Below, piece after piece: positions 41,940 to 50,332 of a stretch of DNA of 64,000 nt. Source of the DNA: Leifsonia sp. SCN 70-46. Its GTDB lineage: Bacteria; Actinomycetota; Actinomycetes; Actinomycetales; Microbacteriaceae. The DNA lies in NCBI GenBank assembly GCA_001725325.1, contig MEFY01000002.1, positions 809,559 to 873,558 of the forward strand, in the 5' to 3' direction. Positions within the stretch are counted from its first letter, which is position 1. The number at the start of each line of letters is the position of its first letter. Below the pieces are notes generated by a model. It saw only the letters and a program-made list of their open reading frames with translations, was not told where the DNA came from and ran no database searches. The position numbers and the translations under genes are program-made.

Positions 41940-44003
41940 ATGAGCCAGACCCTCGACCGCACAGCCAAGACCCCCGCCACCCAGGCGCCCGCCCCCGTCG
42001 TCGACGTGGCCGCGCTGGGCGAGCAGCTCATGGGCACGTGGCGCGACATCCGCCGCACGTCGCGCGCGCTCGCGGCCCGCCCCGAGATCAAGCGCGTCGA
42101 GGGCCAGTCGCTCGACGAGCACCGCAAGCGCGTCATGGAGCAGCTGCACCTGCTCGTCGAGGAGGGGGCCGTGCACCGCGCGTTCCCCAAGTCGGTCGGC
42201 GGCGAGGAGAACCACGGAGGCAACATCGCGGGCTTCGAGGAGCTCGTGCTCGCCGATCCCTCGCTGCAGATCAAGTCGGGAGTGCAGTGGGGCCTCTTCG
42301 GGGCCGCGGTCATGCACCTCGGCACCGAGCGGCACCACAAGCAGTTCCTGCCCGGGATCATGGACCTGAGCATCCCCGGCGCCTTCGCGATGACCGAGAC
42401 GGGGCACGGCTCCGACGTGTCGGCGATCGGCACGACCGCGACCTACAACGTGGACGCCCAGGAGTTCGTGCTCAACACCCCGTTCCGCGCCGCGTGGAAG
42501 GACTACCTCGGCAACGCGGCGGTCGACGGCCGCGCGGCCGTCGTGTTCGCGCAGCTCATCACCCAGGGCGTCAACCACGGCGTGCACGCCTTCTACGTGC
42601 CCATCCGCGACGACGACGGCTTCCTCCCCGGCATCGGCGGCGAGGATGACGGGCTCAAGGGCGGCCTCAACGGAATCGACAACGGCCGCCTGCACTTCAC
42701 CGACGTGCGCGTGCCGCGCCTCAACCTGCTCAACCGCTACGGCGACGTGGCCGAGGACGGCACGTACAGCTCGCCCATCGAGAGCCCCGGTCGCCGCTTC
42801 TTCACGATGCTCGGCACCCTCGTGCAGGGCCGGGTGTCCCTCGACGGCGCCGCGACGGTGGTGAGCAAGCTCGCCCTCACGATCGCCCTCTCGTACGGCT
42901 CGCAGCGGCGGCAGTTCACCGCCGCGAGCGAGACGGAGGAGGAGGTCATCCTCGACTACCAGCGCCACCAGCGCCGCCTGCTGCCGCGCCTCGCGCAGAC
43001 CTATGCGATGTCGTTCGCGCACGAGGTGTTCCTCGCCAAGTTCGACGACGTGTTCAGCGGCGCCCACGACACCGACGACGACCGCCAGGACCTCGAGACG
43101 CTCGCGGCGGCGCTCAAGCCGCTGAGCACCTGGGCCGCCCTCGACATCCTGCAGGAGGCGCGCGAGGCGTGCGGCGGCGCGGGATTCCTCGTGGAGAACC
43201 GCTTCACGTCGCTGCGCGCCGACATGGACATCTACGCGACGTTCGAGGGCGACAACAACGTGCTGCTGCAGCTCGTCGCCAAGCGCCTGCTCACCGACTA
43301 CAGCCGCAAGTTCGCGCACGCCGACGCGGGTGCCATGCGCCAGTACGTCGCGGAGCAGGTGAACGAGGCCGCGATCAACCGCACGGGCCTGCGCCGCCTC
43401 GCCCAGAGCGTCGTCGACTTCGGCTCCACCGCGCGCTCCGTGGGCTACGTGCGCGACACCGACTCGCAGCGCCAGCTGCTCACCGACCGCGTGCAGACGA
43501 TGGTCGCCGAGATCGCCGGCCGCCTGCGCAACGCCACCAAGCTCCCCAAGATGGAGGCGGCGCAGCTGTTCAACAGCAACCAGAACGCCCTCATCGAGGC
43601 GGCGCGCGCCCACGGCGAGCTGCTGCAGTGGGAGGCGTTCACGGAGGGCGTCGAAGCTGTCGAGGATGAGGGCACGCGCCAGGTGCTCACGTGGCTGCGC
43701 GACCTGTTCGGACTCGGCCTCATCGAGAAGAACGCGGCCTGGTACCTCATCCACGGGCGCATCTCGACGCAGCGCGCGCAGGCGATCACGTCGTACATCG
43801 ACGACCGGCTGCTGCCGCGCCTGCGCGAGCACGCCCTGCCGCTCGTCGCCGCGTTCGAGTTCGCACCCGAGCACATCGGGGCGCCCATCGCGCTCGGCAA
43901 GGAGAAGGAGCGCCAGGACGAGGCGATGGCCTACTACCGGAACCTGCGCGAGTCGGGCACCGCCCCGCTCGACGAGAAGCAGCAGAAGAAGTCGATCAAG
44001 TAG
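41940..44003 (+). CDS. acyl-CoA oxidase / dehydrogenase family protein
   Basis: A 687-residue flavoenzyme for the first step of fatty acyl-CoA beta-oxidation, closest in layout to acyl-CoA oxidases. The N-terminal helical domain precedes AMTETGHGSDVSAIGTTATYN (FAD and substrate region, near residue 155). RLNLLNRYGDV and GRVSLDGAATVVSKLALTIALSYGSQRRQF follow. EACGGAGFLVENRFTSLRADMDIYATFEGDNNVLLQLVAKRLL (near 420) contains the catalytic-Glu region. An extra C-terminal helical domain of about 230 residues makes it longer than a normal acyl-CoA dehydrogenase. The ATG at 41940 is chosen over an in-frame ATG at 41859, which lacks similarity and a ribosome site. Confidence 0.9.
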   Translation: MSQTLDRTAKTPATQAPAPVVDVAALGEQLMGTWRDIRRTSRALAARPEIKRVEGQSLDEHRKRVMEQLHLLVEEGAVHRAFPKSVGGEENHGGNIAGFEELVLADPSLQIKSGVQWGLFGAAVMHLGTERHHKQFLPGIMDLSIPGAFAMTETGHGSDVSAIGTTATYNVDAQEFVLNTPFRAAWKDYLGNAAVDGRAAVVFAQLITQGVNHGVHAFYVPIRDDDGFLPGIGGEDDGLKGGLNGIDNGRLHFTDVRVPRLNLLNRYGDVAEDGTYSSPIESPGRRFFTMLGTLVQGRVSLDGAATVVSKLALTIALSYGSQRRQFTAASETEEEVILDYQRHQRRLLPRLAQTYAMSFAHEVFLAKFDDVFSGAHDTDDDRQDLETLAAALKPLSTWAALDILQEAREACGGAGFLVENRFTSLRADMDIYATFEGDNNVLLQLVAKRLLTDYSRKFAHADAGAMRQYVAEQVNEAAINRTGLRRLAQSVVDFGSTARSVGYVRDTDSQRQLLTDRVQTMVAEIAGRLRNATKLPKMEAAQLFNSNQNALIEAARAHGELLQWEAFTEGVEAVEDEGTRQVLTWLRDLFGLGLIEKNAAWYLIHGRISTQRAQAITSYIDDRLLPRLREHALPLVAAFEFAPEHIGAPIALGKEKERQDEAMAYYRNLRESGTAPLDEKQQKKSIK

Positions 44004-44013
44004 CCTTGACCGA

Positions 44014-44742
44014 GTGATCAAGTTCCTCGCGCGGGCGTTCCTCGCACCGCTCGCGAGGCTGGTGTTCCGCCCGCGCATCCTCGGCAGGCAGAACGTGCCG
44101 CGCACGGGAGCCGTGCTCATCGCGAGCAACCACCTGTCGTTCATCGACTCGGTCGTGATCACGCTCGTCGCCCCGCGCTCGGTGTCGTTCCTCGCGAAGT
44201 CGGAGTACTTCACGGGCAAGGGCTTCAAGGGCCTCGTGTCGCGGCTCTTCTTCACGGGAATCGGCGCGATCGCCGTCGAGCGCTCCGCGGGGCAGGCTGC
44301 GCAGGATGCGCTCAACTCGGGCCTCGCGGTGCTGCAGCGCGGCGATGCCTTCGCCATCTACCCCGAGGGCACGCGCTCGCGCGACGGACGGCTCTACCGC
44401 GGCCGCACGGGCGTGGCGTGGCTCGCGCTCACGTCGGGCGCGACGGTCATCCCCGTCGCCCTCACGGGCACCGAGAACATCCAGCCGCCCGGCTCCAACC
44501 GGCTGCGGCTCGCGAAGGTGACCGTCGAGTTCGGGGCGCCCCTGCCGGTCGAGGGCTCAGCCGACTCGGGCCGCGACCGCCGCAACGTCACCGACGACAT
44601 CATGGAGGCCATCCAGAGGATGAGCGGCCAGGAGTTCGCCGACGAGTACAACGAGCCGCCCGCCGCGACCGCGGCCGGCCGCGCCCGTCGCAAGCTGCGC
44701 CAGCGCGTGCGCCGACTGTTCCGCCGCGACGGGCGGCACTAG
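44014..44742 (+). CDS. 1-acyl-sn-glycerol-3-phosphate acyltransferase (PlsC family)
   Basis: A 242-residue lysophosphatidate acyltransferase-type protein that adds an acyl chain during phospholipid synthesis. The catalytic HxxxxD is in ASNHLSFIDSV near residue 40. The glycerol-phosphate binding motif is IYPEGTRSRDG near 113, and VIPVALTGTENIQPPG follows. The N-terminus is amphipathic and membrane-associating; the C-terminus is very basic (RRKLRQRVRRLFRRDGRH). The GTG start is ten bases after the acyl-CoA enzyme stop, with TAGCCT (44001-44006) seven bases before it, so it could be read from the upstream transcript or a leaderless promoter. Specific activity is inferred. Confidence 0.92.
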   Translation: MIKFLARAFLAPLARLVFRPRILGRQNVPRTGAVLIASNHLSFIDSVVITLVAPRSVSFLAKSEYFTGKGFKGLVSRLFFTGIGAIAVERSAGQAAQDALNSGLAVLQRGDAFAIYPEGTRSRDGRLYRGRTGVAWLALTSGATVIPVALTGTENIQPPGSNRLRLAKVTVEFGAPLPVEGSADSGRDRRNVTDDIMEAIQRMSGQEFADEYNEPPAATAAGRARRKLRQRVRRLFRRDGRH

Positions 44743-44752
44743 GCCGCGCGCC

Positions 44753-46327
44753 TCACGCCTCGAGGTGCTCCTCGCGCCGCCCGGAGCCGCCCAGGCGGAG
44801 GGTCGCGAGAAGGCCGAGCACGAGGAATCCCGCCGCCGAGAATGCGGCGTTCCGAGTCGCGTCGCTGAAGGCGGCGCGCGCGTCGTCCGCGATCTCGGGC
44901 GACTTCTCGTCGAGCCCCGGTATCGCCGTGCCCGAGGAGTCGACGACCGCATCCACCACCTGCTCCTGCGCCGAGGCCGGGATGGTTCCGCGCTCGTCGA
45001 GGCGGGCGGCGAGCCCGGCGCCCAACGACGTGAAGAGCACGGTGCCGAGGATGGCGATGCCGAGTGCCGATCCCACCTGGCGCGAGGTGCTCTGGGTGCC
45101 GGAGCCCTGCCCGCTCTGCTCGAGGGGCACGTCCTTGAGCACGACCCCGGTGAGCTGAGCCGTGGCGCACCCCACGCCGAAGCCGTAGACGAACAGACCG
45201 GGCACGATCTGCCACCACTGCGCACCGGGGTGGATGGCGAGCGCGACGAGCACGAGGCCCGCGATCTCCGCGAGGATGCCCACGCGCACGATCAGCACGG
45301 GCGCCAGCCGGTTGCCGAGCGCGCCGGCGAATCCGCTGGCCACGAACGATCCGATGGCGAGGGCGAGGATGACGAGGCCCGTCTGCAGCGCGTCGTATCC
45401 GAGCACGTTCTGCAGCCAGAGCGGCAGGGAGAGGATGATGCCGAACTCGCCGAGCGAGACGATGAGCGCGGCGATGTTGCCGTTGCGGAAGGAGGGGATG
45501 CGCAGCAGGCCGAAGGCGAGCATGGTCGGGCGGCCCAGCCGCTCGCGTCGCAGACCCCACAACACGAAACCGACGAGGGCGAGGAGCGTCACCGCGAAGA
45601 CGAACGGTATCGGCGAGATGTCGAGGGTCCAGAAGTCGGGCGGACTGTCGCTGGACCACCAGCCGTAGCTGCGGCCCTCGATGAGGCCGAACACGAGCGA
45701 GCCGAAGAGCACCACCGAGAGCAGGGCCCCCACGACGTCGATGCGGGTCGGCGCGCCGGCCTCCCGCGACTCGGAGACGAAGATCAGCACGCCCACCACG
45801 ATGACGATGCCGAGCGGCACGTTGATGCCGAAGGCCCACCGCCAGGAGTAGTAGGTGGTGAGCCACCCGCCCAAGAGCGGGCCGACGGCCGCCATGCCGC
45901 CGATCGTCGAACCCCAGACCGCGAAAGCTATCGCCCGCTCCCTGCCCAGGAACGTGGAGTTGATGATCGAGAGCGACGCGGGCAGGATCATGGCACCACC
46001 GACGCCCTGCAGGGTGCGCGCAGCGATGAGCAGGCCGCCGTCGAGCGAGAGCGCCGCGAATATCGACGCGCCTGCGAAGATCACCACCCCGATGAGCATC
46101 AGGCGTCGGCGACCGAACCGGTCGGCGAGGGTGCCGAAGACCAGCAGCAGTGCCGCGAAGACGAGGGTGTAGGTCTCCTGCACCCACTGCACCTGCGTGG
46201 AGCTGATGTCGAGATCCTCCACCACCCTGGGGATGGCGACGTTGACGATCGTCGAATCGACGATGATGAGCGCGACGGCGACGCTGATGAAGACGAGGCC
46301 GATCCAGCGCCGGCGGGGGCTGCTCAT
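44753..46327 (-). CDS. MFS drug exporter, DHA2 (EmrB/QacA) type
   Basis: A 524-residue proton-driven multidrug exporter with 14 predicted helices. Motif A GTLADRFGRRRLMLIG lies after TM2, motif D1 in IIVDSTIVNVAIPRVVEDL in TM1, and motif C in TIGGMAAVGPLLGGWLTTYYSWRWAFGINVP. An extracytoplasmic segment near 215-235 lies between the central helices. It is co-translated with the upstream TspO-like gene (ATGA overlap), and both are divergent from a MarR regulator, the usual layout of a ligand-induced efflux operon. The substrates are unknown. Confidence 0.93.
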   Translation of the reverse strand: MSSPRRRWIGLVFISVAVALIIVDSTIVNVAIPRVVEDLDISSTQVQWVQETYTLVFAALLLVFGTLADRFGRRRLMLIGVVIFAGASIFAALSLDGGLLIAARTLQGVGGAMILPASLSIINSTFLGRERAIAFAVWGSTIGGMAAVGPLLGGWLTTYYSWRWAFGINVPLGIVIVVGVLIFVSESREAGAPTRIDVVGALLSVVLFGSLVFGLIEGRSYGWWSSDSPPDFWTLDISPIPFVFAVTLLALVGFVLWGLRRERLGRPTMLAFGLLRIPSFRNGNIAALIVSLGEFGIILSLPLWLQNVLGYDALQTGLVILALAIGSFVASGFAGALGNRLAPVLIVRVGILAEIAGLVLVALAIHPGAQWWQIVPGLFVYGFGVGCATAQLTGVVLKDVPLEQSGQGSGTQSTSRQVGSALGIAILGTVLFTSLGAGLAARLDERGTIPASAQEQVVDAVVDSSGTAIPGLDEKSPEIADDARAAFSDATRNAAFSAAGFLVLGLLATLRLGGSGRREEHLEA

Positions 46328-47106
46328 GCCGACGCCGCCCGCACCCGGGCGATCGCGGTCGCCAGCAGCACGGCGGCGGCGGCCGCGATGGCGGCGATTC
46401 CGGCGGGAACGGAGATGAGCTCACCCGTGAGCCTGCCGACGGCCACCCAGGCCAGGCCCCAGCTCAAGGCGAGCGCCGGCGCGATCCTGCCCCTGCCTCG
46501 CACGGCCAGGAGCACGCCCACGAGGGCCGCCACGGCCAGTACGGCCACGGCCCAGATGTCGGCACTCAGGCCGAAGCCCGTGAACCCTGCCGCCACGAGC
46601 ACGGCCGTCGCGTTGGCGGCGGTGGCGATGCTCACCCAGCCGAGGTAGAGACCGAGGGTGCCGTCGGTGATGACCGCGTCGACCGCGCCGCTCGGTGGGA
46701 ATGCCCGGCACAACAGGAACAGGCGCACGAGCACGGCGAGCAGTGCGACGATCACGGGGAGGCTCAGCCAGAGCTGGTCGAACTGCACGCTCAGGATCCA
46801 CGCCGCGTTCAGGAGGAGTGACGCGGCGACCCAGTAGCCCAGCCGGCGGTGCCGATCGGCCTCCGACTGCTTGGGTAGCAGCTGCCATACGGCGTAGGCC
46901 ACCAGGCCGAGGTAGATGACGCTCCAGATGGAGAAGGCGGGGACATCCGGGGCTATCGGGGTGGATGTCGCGCTCAGGGCGCCGCCCGAGGCCTCTTGGA
47001 TGGGGGTCCCGCCCGCGGCGCCCGACCCGACGAACGAGCCGATTATCGCTATGACGGCGCTCGCCGCCACCGTCACCTGCCGTGTGATGTCCCGTGCTCC
47101 GCGCAT
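46324..47106 (-). CDS. TspO/MBR-like membrane protein
   Basis: A 260-residue protein with about seven to eight hydrophobic helices. Near residue 60 it has FSIWSVIYLGLVAYAVWQLLP, followed by GYWVAASLLLNAAWILSVQF and LGWVSIATAANATAVLV. This layout resembles tryptophan-rich sensory (TspO/MBR) proteins but is longer than the usual 160 residues, so it belongs to an extended subgroup. Porphyrin or steroid binding is known for TspO; it cannot be assumed here. It is the first gene of the operon with the MFS exporter and is divergent from MarR with 62 bases between. Confidence 0.82.
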   Translation of the reverse strand: MRGARDITRQVTVAASAVIAIIGSFVGSGAAGGTPIQEASGGALSATSTPIAPDVPAFSIWSVIYLGLVAYAVWQLLPKQSEADRHRRLGYWVAASLLLNAAWILSVQFDQLWLSLPVIVALLAVLVRLFLLCRAFPPSGAVDAVITDGTLGLYLGWVSIATAANATAVLVAAGFTGFGLSADIWAVAVLAVAALVGVLLAVRGRGRIAPALALSWGLAWVAVGRLTGELISVPAGIAAIAAAAAVLLATAIARVRAASA

Positions 47107-47125
47107 GGCTCGCCCTTCCCATTGA

Positions 47126-47141
47126 TAAGCCAGCTGACTAA
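47126..47141. promoter_or_regulatory. MarR operator candidate
   Basis: TAAGCCAGCTGACTAA is a 16-bp imperfect palindrome centred on CAGCTG. It lies between the divergent TspO-like/MFS operon and the marR gene, about 15 bases upstream of the latter's -10 box TAGGCT (47156-47161). Position and symmetry suit a MarR dimer, but binding is inferred. Confidence 0.6.
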
Positions 47142-47168
47142 TTCACGCTAGCACGTAGGCTTGGGCGC

Positions 47169-47591
47169 GTGACAGATCCCATGGAGACGTGGCCGACCGG
47201 CAGGCTGCTCTCGACGGCGGCCCGGCTGGTGGAGCACGCCTGGCTCGAGGCGCTCGAGGCGCGCGGGCTCACGCATGCCGGGATGATCGCCCTGCACTTC
47301 CTCGACGCGGGGCCGCTCACGCAGTCCGACCTCGCGAGGATGGCCAAGGTCGAGAACCAGACGATGTCGCGCACCGTCGAGCGGCTCGAGCGATCGGGGT
47401 TCGTCGAGCGCCGCGCCGACGACGCCGACCGGCGTCGCCAGATCGTGACCCGCACGCCCGCCGGCGATGCCGCCTGGGCCTCGACGCGCTCGCTCGAGTC
47501 GGAGGTCTTCCCGGCGTTGGATGATAGCGAGCGCATGCGTGCCGGTCTATTGGAGATTATCCGTCGTTCCTCGGAGCGGCGCTGGAAGTAA
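47169..47591 (+). CDS. MarR-family transcriptional regulator
   Basis: A 140-residue regulator with the MarR winged helix: LTHAGMIALHFLDAGPLTQSDLARMAKVENQTMSRTVERLERSGFVERRADDADRRRQIVTRT covers about residues 36-100, including the beta-wing with its DxRxR pattern. The flanking helices provide dimerisation. It is divergent from the TspO-like and MFS exporter genes and probably represses them and itself. GTG start, seven bases after TAGGCT, so a leaderless transcript is likely. The zinc metallopeptidase gene follows nine bases after its stop, possibly from its own -10 box. Confidence 0.93.
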   Translation: MTDPMETWPTGRLLSTAARLVEHAWLEALEARGLTHAGMIALHFLDAGPLTQSDLARMAKVENQTMSRTVERLERSGFVERRADDADRRRQIVTRTPAGDAAWASTRSLESEVFPALDDSERMRAGLLEIIRRSSERRWK

Positions 47592-47600
47592 CGTTGTCCC

Positions 47601-48479
47601 GTGACGTTCAACGACAACGCGAAGATCGACTCGAGCCGGGTCAGTCGCCGGGGCCGCAACACCGGCATCGCCGTGGGCGGCGGTGGCGGGCTCCTCGTCA
47701 TCGGCCTCTTCATCGTGTCGCAGCTGCTGGGCGTCGACCTCACGGGCCTCGCGGGCGGCGTGGGCACCGGCACGGGCGACCAGCAGGGCGAGGCCATCGC
47801 CAACTGCGAGACCGGGGCTGAGGCCAACGCGAGCATCGACTGCCTCCTGGGCGGCGCGTCCGACTCCCTCGACACGTACTGGTCGCAGGAGCTGCCGACA
47901 CTCGGCGCGACCTACCGCTCGACCAACATCATCCTGTTCACCGGGGCGACGGACACGGGATGCGGCGGCGCGACGAGCGACGTCGGCCCGTTCTACTGCC
48001 CGGCGGACGAGACCATCTACGTCGACACCGCCTTCTACGACGAGCTCACGAGCCGGTTCGGCGCCACCGACGGACCGCTCGCCGAGATGTACGTCGTCGC
48101 GCACGAGTGGGGCCACCACATCCAGAACATCACGGGCATCATGAACGGCCTCGACCTGCAGGCGACCGGCCCGACGTCAGACTCCGTGCGGCTCGAGCTT
48201 CAGGCGGACTGCTTCGCGGGCGCGTGGGTCGGCGCGGCCCCGACCATCAAGGACGACAACGGCGTGGCCTTCCTCGAGCCCCTCACCGACGAGCAGATCG
48301 CGAACGCGCTCAGCGCGGCGTCGGCCGTCGGGGATGACCGCATCCAGTCGTCGACGCAGGGTCAGGTGACACCCGAGACGTGGACGCACGGGTCGAGCGA
48401 GAGCCGCCAGAAGTGGTTCAAGATCGGCTTCTCCGGCGGACCTGACGCGTGCAACACGTTCCAGGTGGCGACGCCCTAG
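47601..48479 (+). CDS. neutral zinc metallopeptidase, YpfJ family
   Basis: A 292-residue membrane-anchored metalloprotease. The N-terminus has a short cytosolic part, then one hydrophobic segment GGGGGLLVIGLFIVSQLLG (about 26-44) anchoring the enzyme outside. The active site is HEWGHH at 168-173 in VVAHEWGHHIQNITGI, with the third ligand probably in RLELQADCFAGAW near 200. The end GFSGGPDACNTF is the usual YpfJ terminus. Physiological targets are unknown. The GTG start follows TAACGT (47589-47594) by six bases, and this box overlaps the end of the marR gene. The stop shares CTAG (48476-48479) with the convergent gene. Confidence 0.94.
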   Translation: MTFNDNAKIDSSRVSRRGRNTGIAVGGGGGLLVIGLFIVSQLLGVDLTGLAGGVGTGTGDQQGEAIANCETGAEANASIDCLLGGASDSLDTYWSQELPTLGATYRSTNIILFTGATDTGCGGATSDVGPFYCPADETIYVDTAFYDELTSRFGATDGPLAEMYVVAHEWGHHIQNITGIMNGLDLQATGPTSDSVRLELQADCFAGAWVGAAPTIKDDNGVAFLEPLTDEQIANALSAASAVGDDRIQSSTQGQVTPETWTHGSSESRQKWFKIGFSGGPDACNTFQVATP

Positions 48480-49267
48480 CGCTCCTCGAGCGACATCTGC
48501 CAGAGCGTGTCGACATCCTTGAACTCGCGGGTGTAGCAGATCTCGTCTGACCCGTCGTCAACGGCCGCGCCGGGCGGGCCGAAGAGGAAGCGGTCGTAGT
48601 CCTCCCGCTGCTCGAAGCCGCCCGCGTCGTGGCCAAGGGCGGCGAGGCAGCCGAGGTATCTGTTGAACGCCGCAGCGTACTCGGGGCGCGTGACGACCCC
48701 GTCGGAGAGCTCGGCCCTCTGCTGTGCCGACTGCTCCGGTAGTGGGGGCTCTCTGACCCAGGCCGCCCACACCTCGTGGGTCATGCCCGCATCGGTGTCG
48801 ATGGTGAGCGTGTGCGGTCCTCCGCTGGTGAGGGGCTCCGTCCATGCCGTTCCGCCACCGACCTGGGGACCGTCGGCAGTGCAGTCCACGCCTCCCCTCC
48901 ACGTGCCGTCGACGATGACGTCGAGGGTTCCGACGGAGGAGCACGTGGAGACGAGCACGAAGCCCGTCGCACCCCCCGGCGCCTCGCCGAGGTCGATCGT
49001 GACGGGCCCGTCGGCGTCGGTGTGGAACACCTCGCCGAGCAGCTGCGAGTTCGCCCGGGCGTACGACAGCACCCAGCGCTCCGTGGCCTGGTCCGGCGTG
49101 ACACCCGTCGTCGCGGTGGCGGCGGCGTAGCCCGTGAGGGAGCTCGCGACAGCGACGACGGACGCGCCGGCCACGAGCATCCACGCCCGCGGACGCCTGC
49201 GCTCGTAGGGCGCCGCATCGACGGTGGACACGAGCGCGTGGCGCAGTTCGGTGATGCGGTCGGTCAT
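48476..49267 (-). CDS. membrane protein encoded with ECF sigma factor, possible anti-sigma
   Basis: A 263-residue protein beginning MTDRITELRHALVSTVDAAPYERRRPRAW, then a single membrane helix (about 29-52). The extracytoplasmic domain has FVLVSTCSSVGTLDVIVDGTWRGGVDCTADGP, GPHTLTIDTDAG and later Cys pairs that could form disulphides. The short cytosolic head could bind the sigma factor. No zinc-binding HxxxCxxC motif of classical anti-sigma domains is seen, so anti-sigma activity rests on context: its ATG overlaps the sigma factor stop by ATGA. The extracytoplasmic part would be the sensor. Alternatively it is simply a target protein. Confidence 0.8.
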   Translation of the reverse strand: MTDRITELRHALVSTVDAAPYERRRPRAWMLVAGASVVAVASSLTGYAAATATTGVTPDQATERWVLSYARANSQLLGEVFHTDADGPVTIDLGEAPGGATGFVLVSTCSSVGTLDVIVDGTWRGGVDCTADGPQVGGGTAWTEPLTSGGPHTLTIDTDAGMTHEVWAAWVREPPLPEQSAQQRAELSDGVVTRPEYAAAFNRYLGCLAALGHDAGGFEQREDYDRFLFGPPGAAVDDGSDEICYTREFKDVDTLWQMSLEER

Positions 49268-49803
49268 GGTGCGACCCCTTCGGAGAGTGCTGTGACGCGG
49301 CCGGCGAGCCGTGCCTTCGCGCGTGACAGACGCGACTTGACTGTGCCCTGCGGGATGCCGAGGGCTTCGGCGGCCTCGCGCTCCGAGAGACCCTCGAGCA
49401 CGCACAGCACGATGACCTCACGGTCGGCGAGGGAGAGGGCGCGAAGCTCGCGCACGGCGTCGCCCTCACCGAACGCGTCCGCGTGGTCGGGCGAGGATGC
49501 CTCGACGGGCAGCCGCGCGAGCAGCGCCCGGTACCGGCGCGCCCCGCGGCTCAGGTTCTGGGCGGAGTGCGTGGCCGTGACGAGCAGCCACGGCAGCAGG
49601 GAGTCGTCGACGAACCGCACTCCCGCACGCCTGCGCCACGCCTCGAGGAACGTGATGGCGACGACGTCGTCGGCGTCGGCGGCGGTAGGCACGAGCCGGT
49701 GCGAGTGTCGCGCCAGGCGGTCGCGGTGCCGGTCGAAGATGCGCCCGAAGGCCTCACCGCTGCCCGCGAGGGCCTCTGCCCAGTCGGCGGAGTCGGTGGT
49801 CAT
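49264..49803 (-). CDS. ECF-type RNA polymerase sigma factor
   Basis: A 179-residue group IV sigma factor. Region 2 (about 14-80) has AFGRIFDRHRDRLARHSHRLVPTAADADDVVAITFLEAWRR, and region 4 (about 115-170) has LRALSLADREVIVLCVLEGLSEREAAEALGIPQGTVKSRLSRAKARL. No C-terminal SnoaL domain. The following gene overlaps its stop and encodes a one-pass membrane protein, the normal sigma/anti-sigma arrangement. It would direct RNA polymerase to a small stress or envelope regulon. Promoter motifs for it are not identifiable. A 43-codon membrane peptide gene lies 34 bases upstream in the same direction. Confidence 0.94.
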   Translation of the reverse strand: MTTDSADWAEALAGSGEAFGRIFDRHRDRLARHSHRLVPTAADADDVVAITFLEAWRRRAGVRFVDDSLLPWLLVTATHSAQNLSRGARRYRALLARLPVEASSPDHADAFGEGDAVRELRALSLADREVIVLCVLEGLSEREAAEALGIPQGTVKSRLSRAKARLAGRVTALSEGVAP

Positions 49804-49837
49804 ACCCCGTAGTGTCCGCGCGGGGCCGATCGGTTCC

Positions 49838-49969
49838 CTAGCGCAGGAAGCTCAGCAGCGGCGGGTACGCGAGGCTCGCGAGGATGACGAGGCCCGTCAG
49901 CGTGATGATGACCGCGATCGCGGCGAGGGCCAGCTGGCCGAGGACGGCGATGACGGCGAGGAACTTCAT
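49838..49969 (-). CDS. 43-aa membrane peptide
   Basis: A short gene encoding MKFLAVIAVLGQLALAAIAVI, a long hydrophobic stretch continuing to about residue 34, then YPPLLSFLR. It may span the membrane once or form a helical hairpin. A GGGGG ribosome-like site lies about four bases before the ATG. It is divergent from the 96-residue gene at 50042, and lies upstream of the ECF sigma factor in the same orientation. The coding pattern (third-position GC) and hydrophobic composition favour a real peptide, though there is no family match. Confidence 0.6.
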   Translation of the reverse strand: MKFLAVIAVLGQLALAAIAVIITLTGLVILASLAYPPLLSFLR

Positions 49970-50012
49970 GCCCCCACTGTACCGGCGACGCTGGGAAGTC
50001 AACCCGTTTTGT

Positions 50013-50022
50013 GGAACGTTCC
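50013..50022. promoter_or_regulatory. palindrome in divergent promoter region
   Basis: GGAACGTTCC is a perfect 10-bp palindrome eight bases upstream of the -10 box TAGGGT (50030-50035) of the gene starting at 50042. It is also 44 bases upstream of the divergent 43-aa peptide gene. It occupies the place of a -35 element for the former and could bind a dimeric regulator. Confidence 0.45.
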
Positions 50023-50041
50023 GCATCCCTAGGGTCGAAGT

Positions 50042-50332
50042 GTGGAACCAGTGCACGGCGAGATCGCGACATCCCAGAAGCTCAGCGACACGCTCGTGCA
50101 GGTGTGCGTGGGCGAGGTCGTCGTAGGGTTCGTGGAGTCGGCCGGGCCCGTCTTCGTCGCCCTGCACGGGGTGCGCTACGACGTGGCCGTCGAGGTCGCG
50201 CAGTCGCTCGTGTTCGACGTCGCCGCCGCGGCGCTCCTGTCGCACGCGCGCGTGGTCGACCACCTCACCGCGGAGCTCGCGAAGCCCGCCGCCGTCGAGC
50301 CTGCCGCATCCTCACACCGCGCCGCGTCGTAG
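50042..50332 (+). CDS. hypothetical protein
   Basis: A 96-residue soluble protein with no recognised domain. It reads [32 protein letters not shown], then [32 protein letters not shown], and a Pro/Ala/Ser tail. The pattern suggests a small mixed alpha/beta fold. Start GTG at 50042, six bases after TAGGGT, so it is likely leaderless. Its last 21 bases overlap the 3' end of treZ on the other strand, which makes the exact coding of the tail less certain. Function unknown. Confidence 0.7.
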   Translation: MEPVHGEIATSQKLSDTLVQVCVGEVVVGFVESAGPVFVALHGVRYDVAVEVAQSLVFDVAAAALLSHARVVDHLTAELAKPAAVEPAASSHRAAS

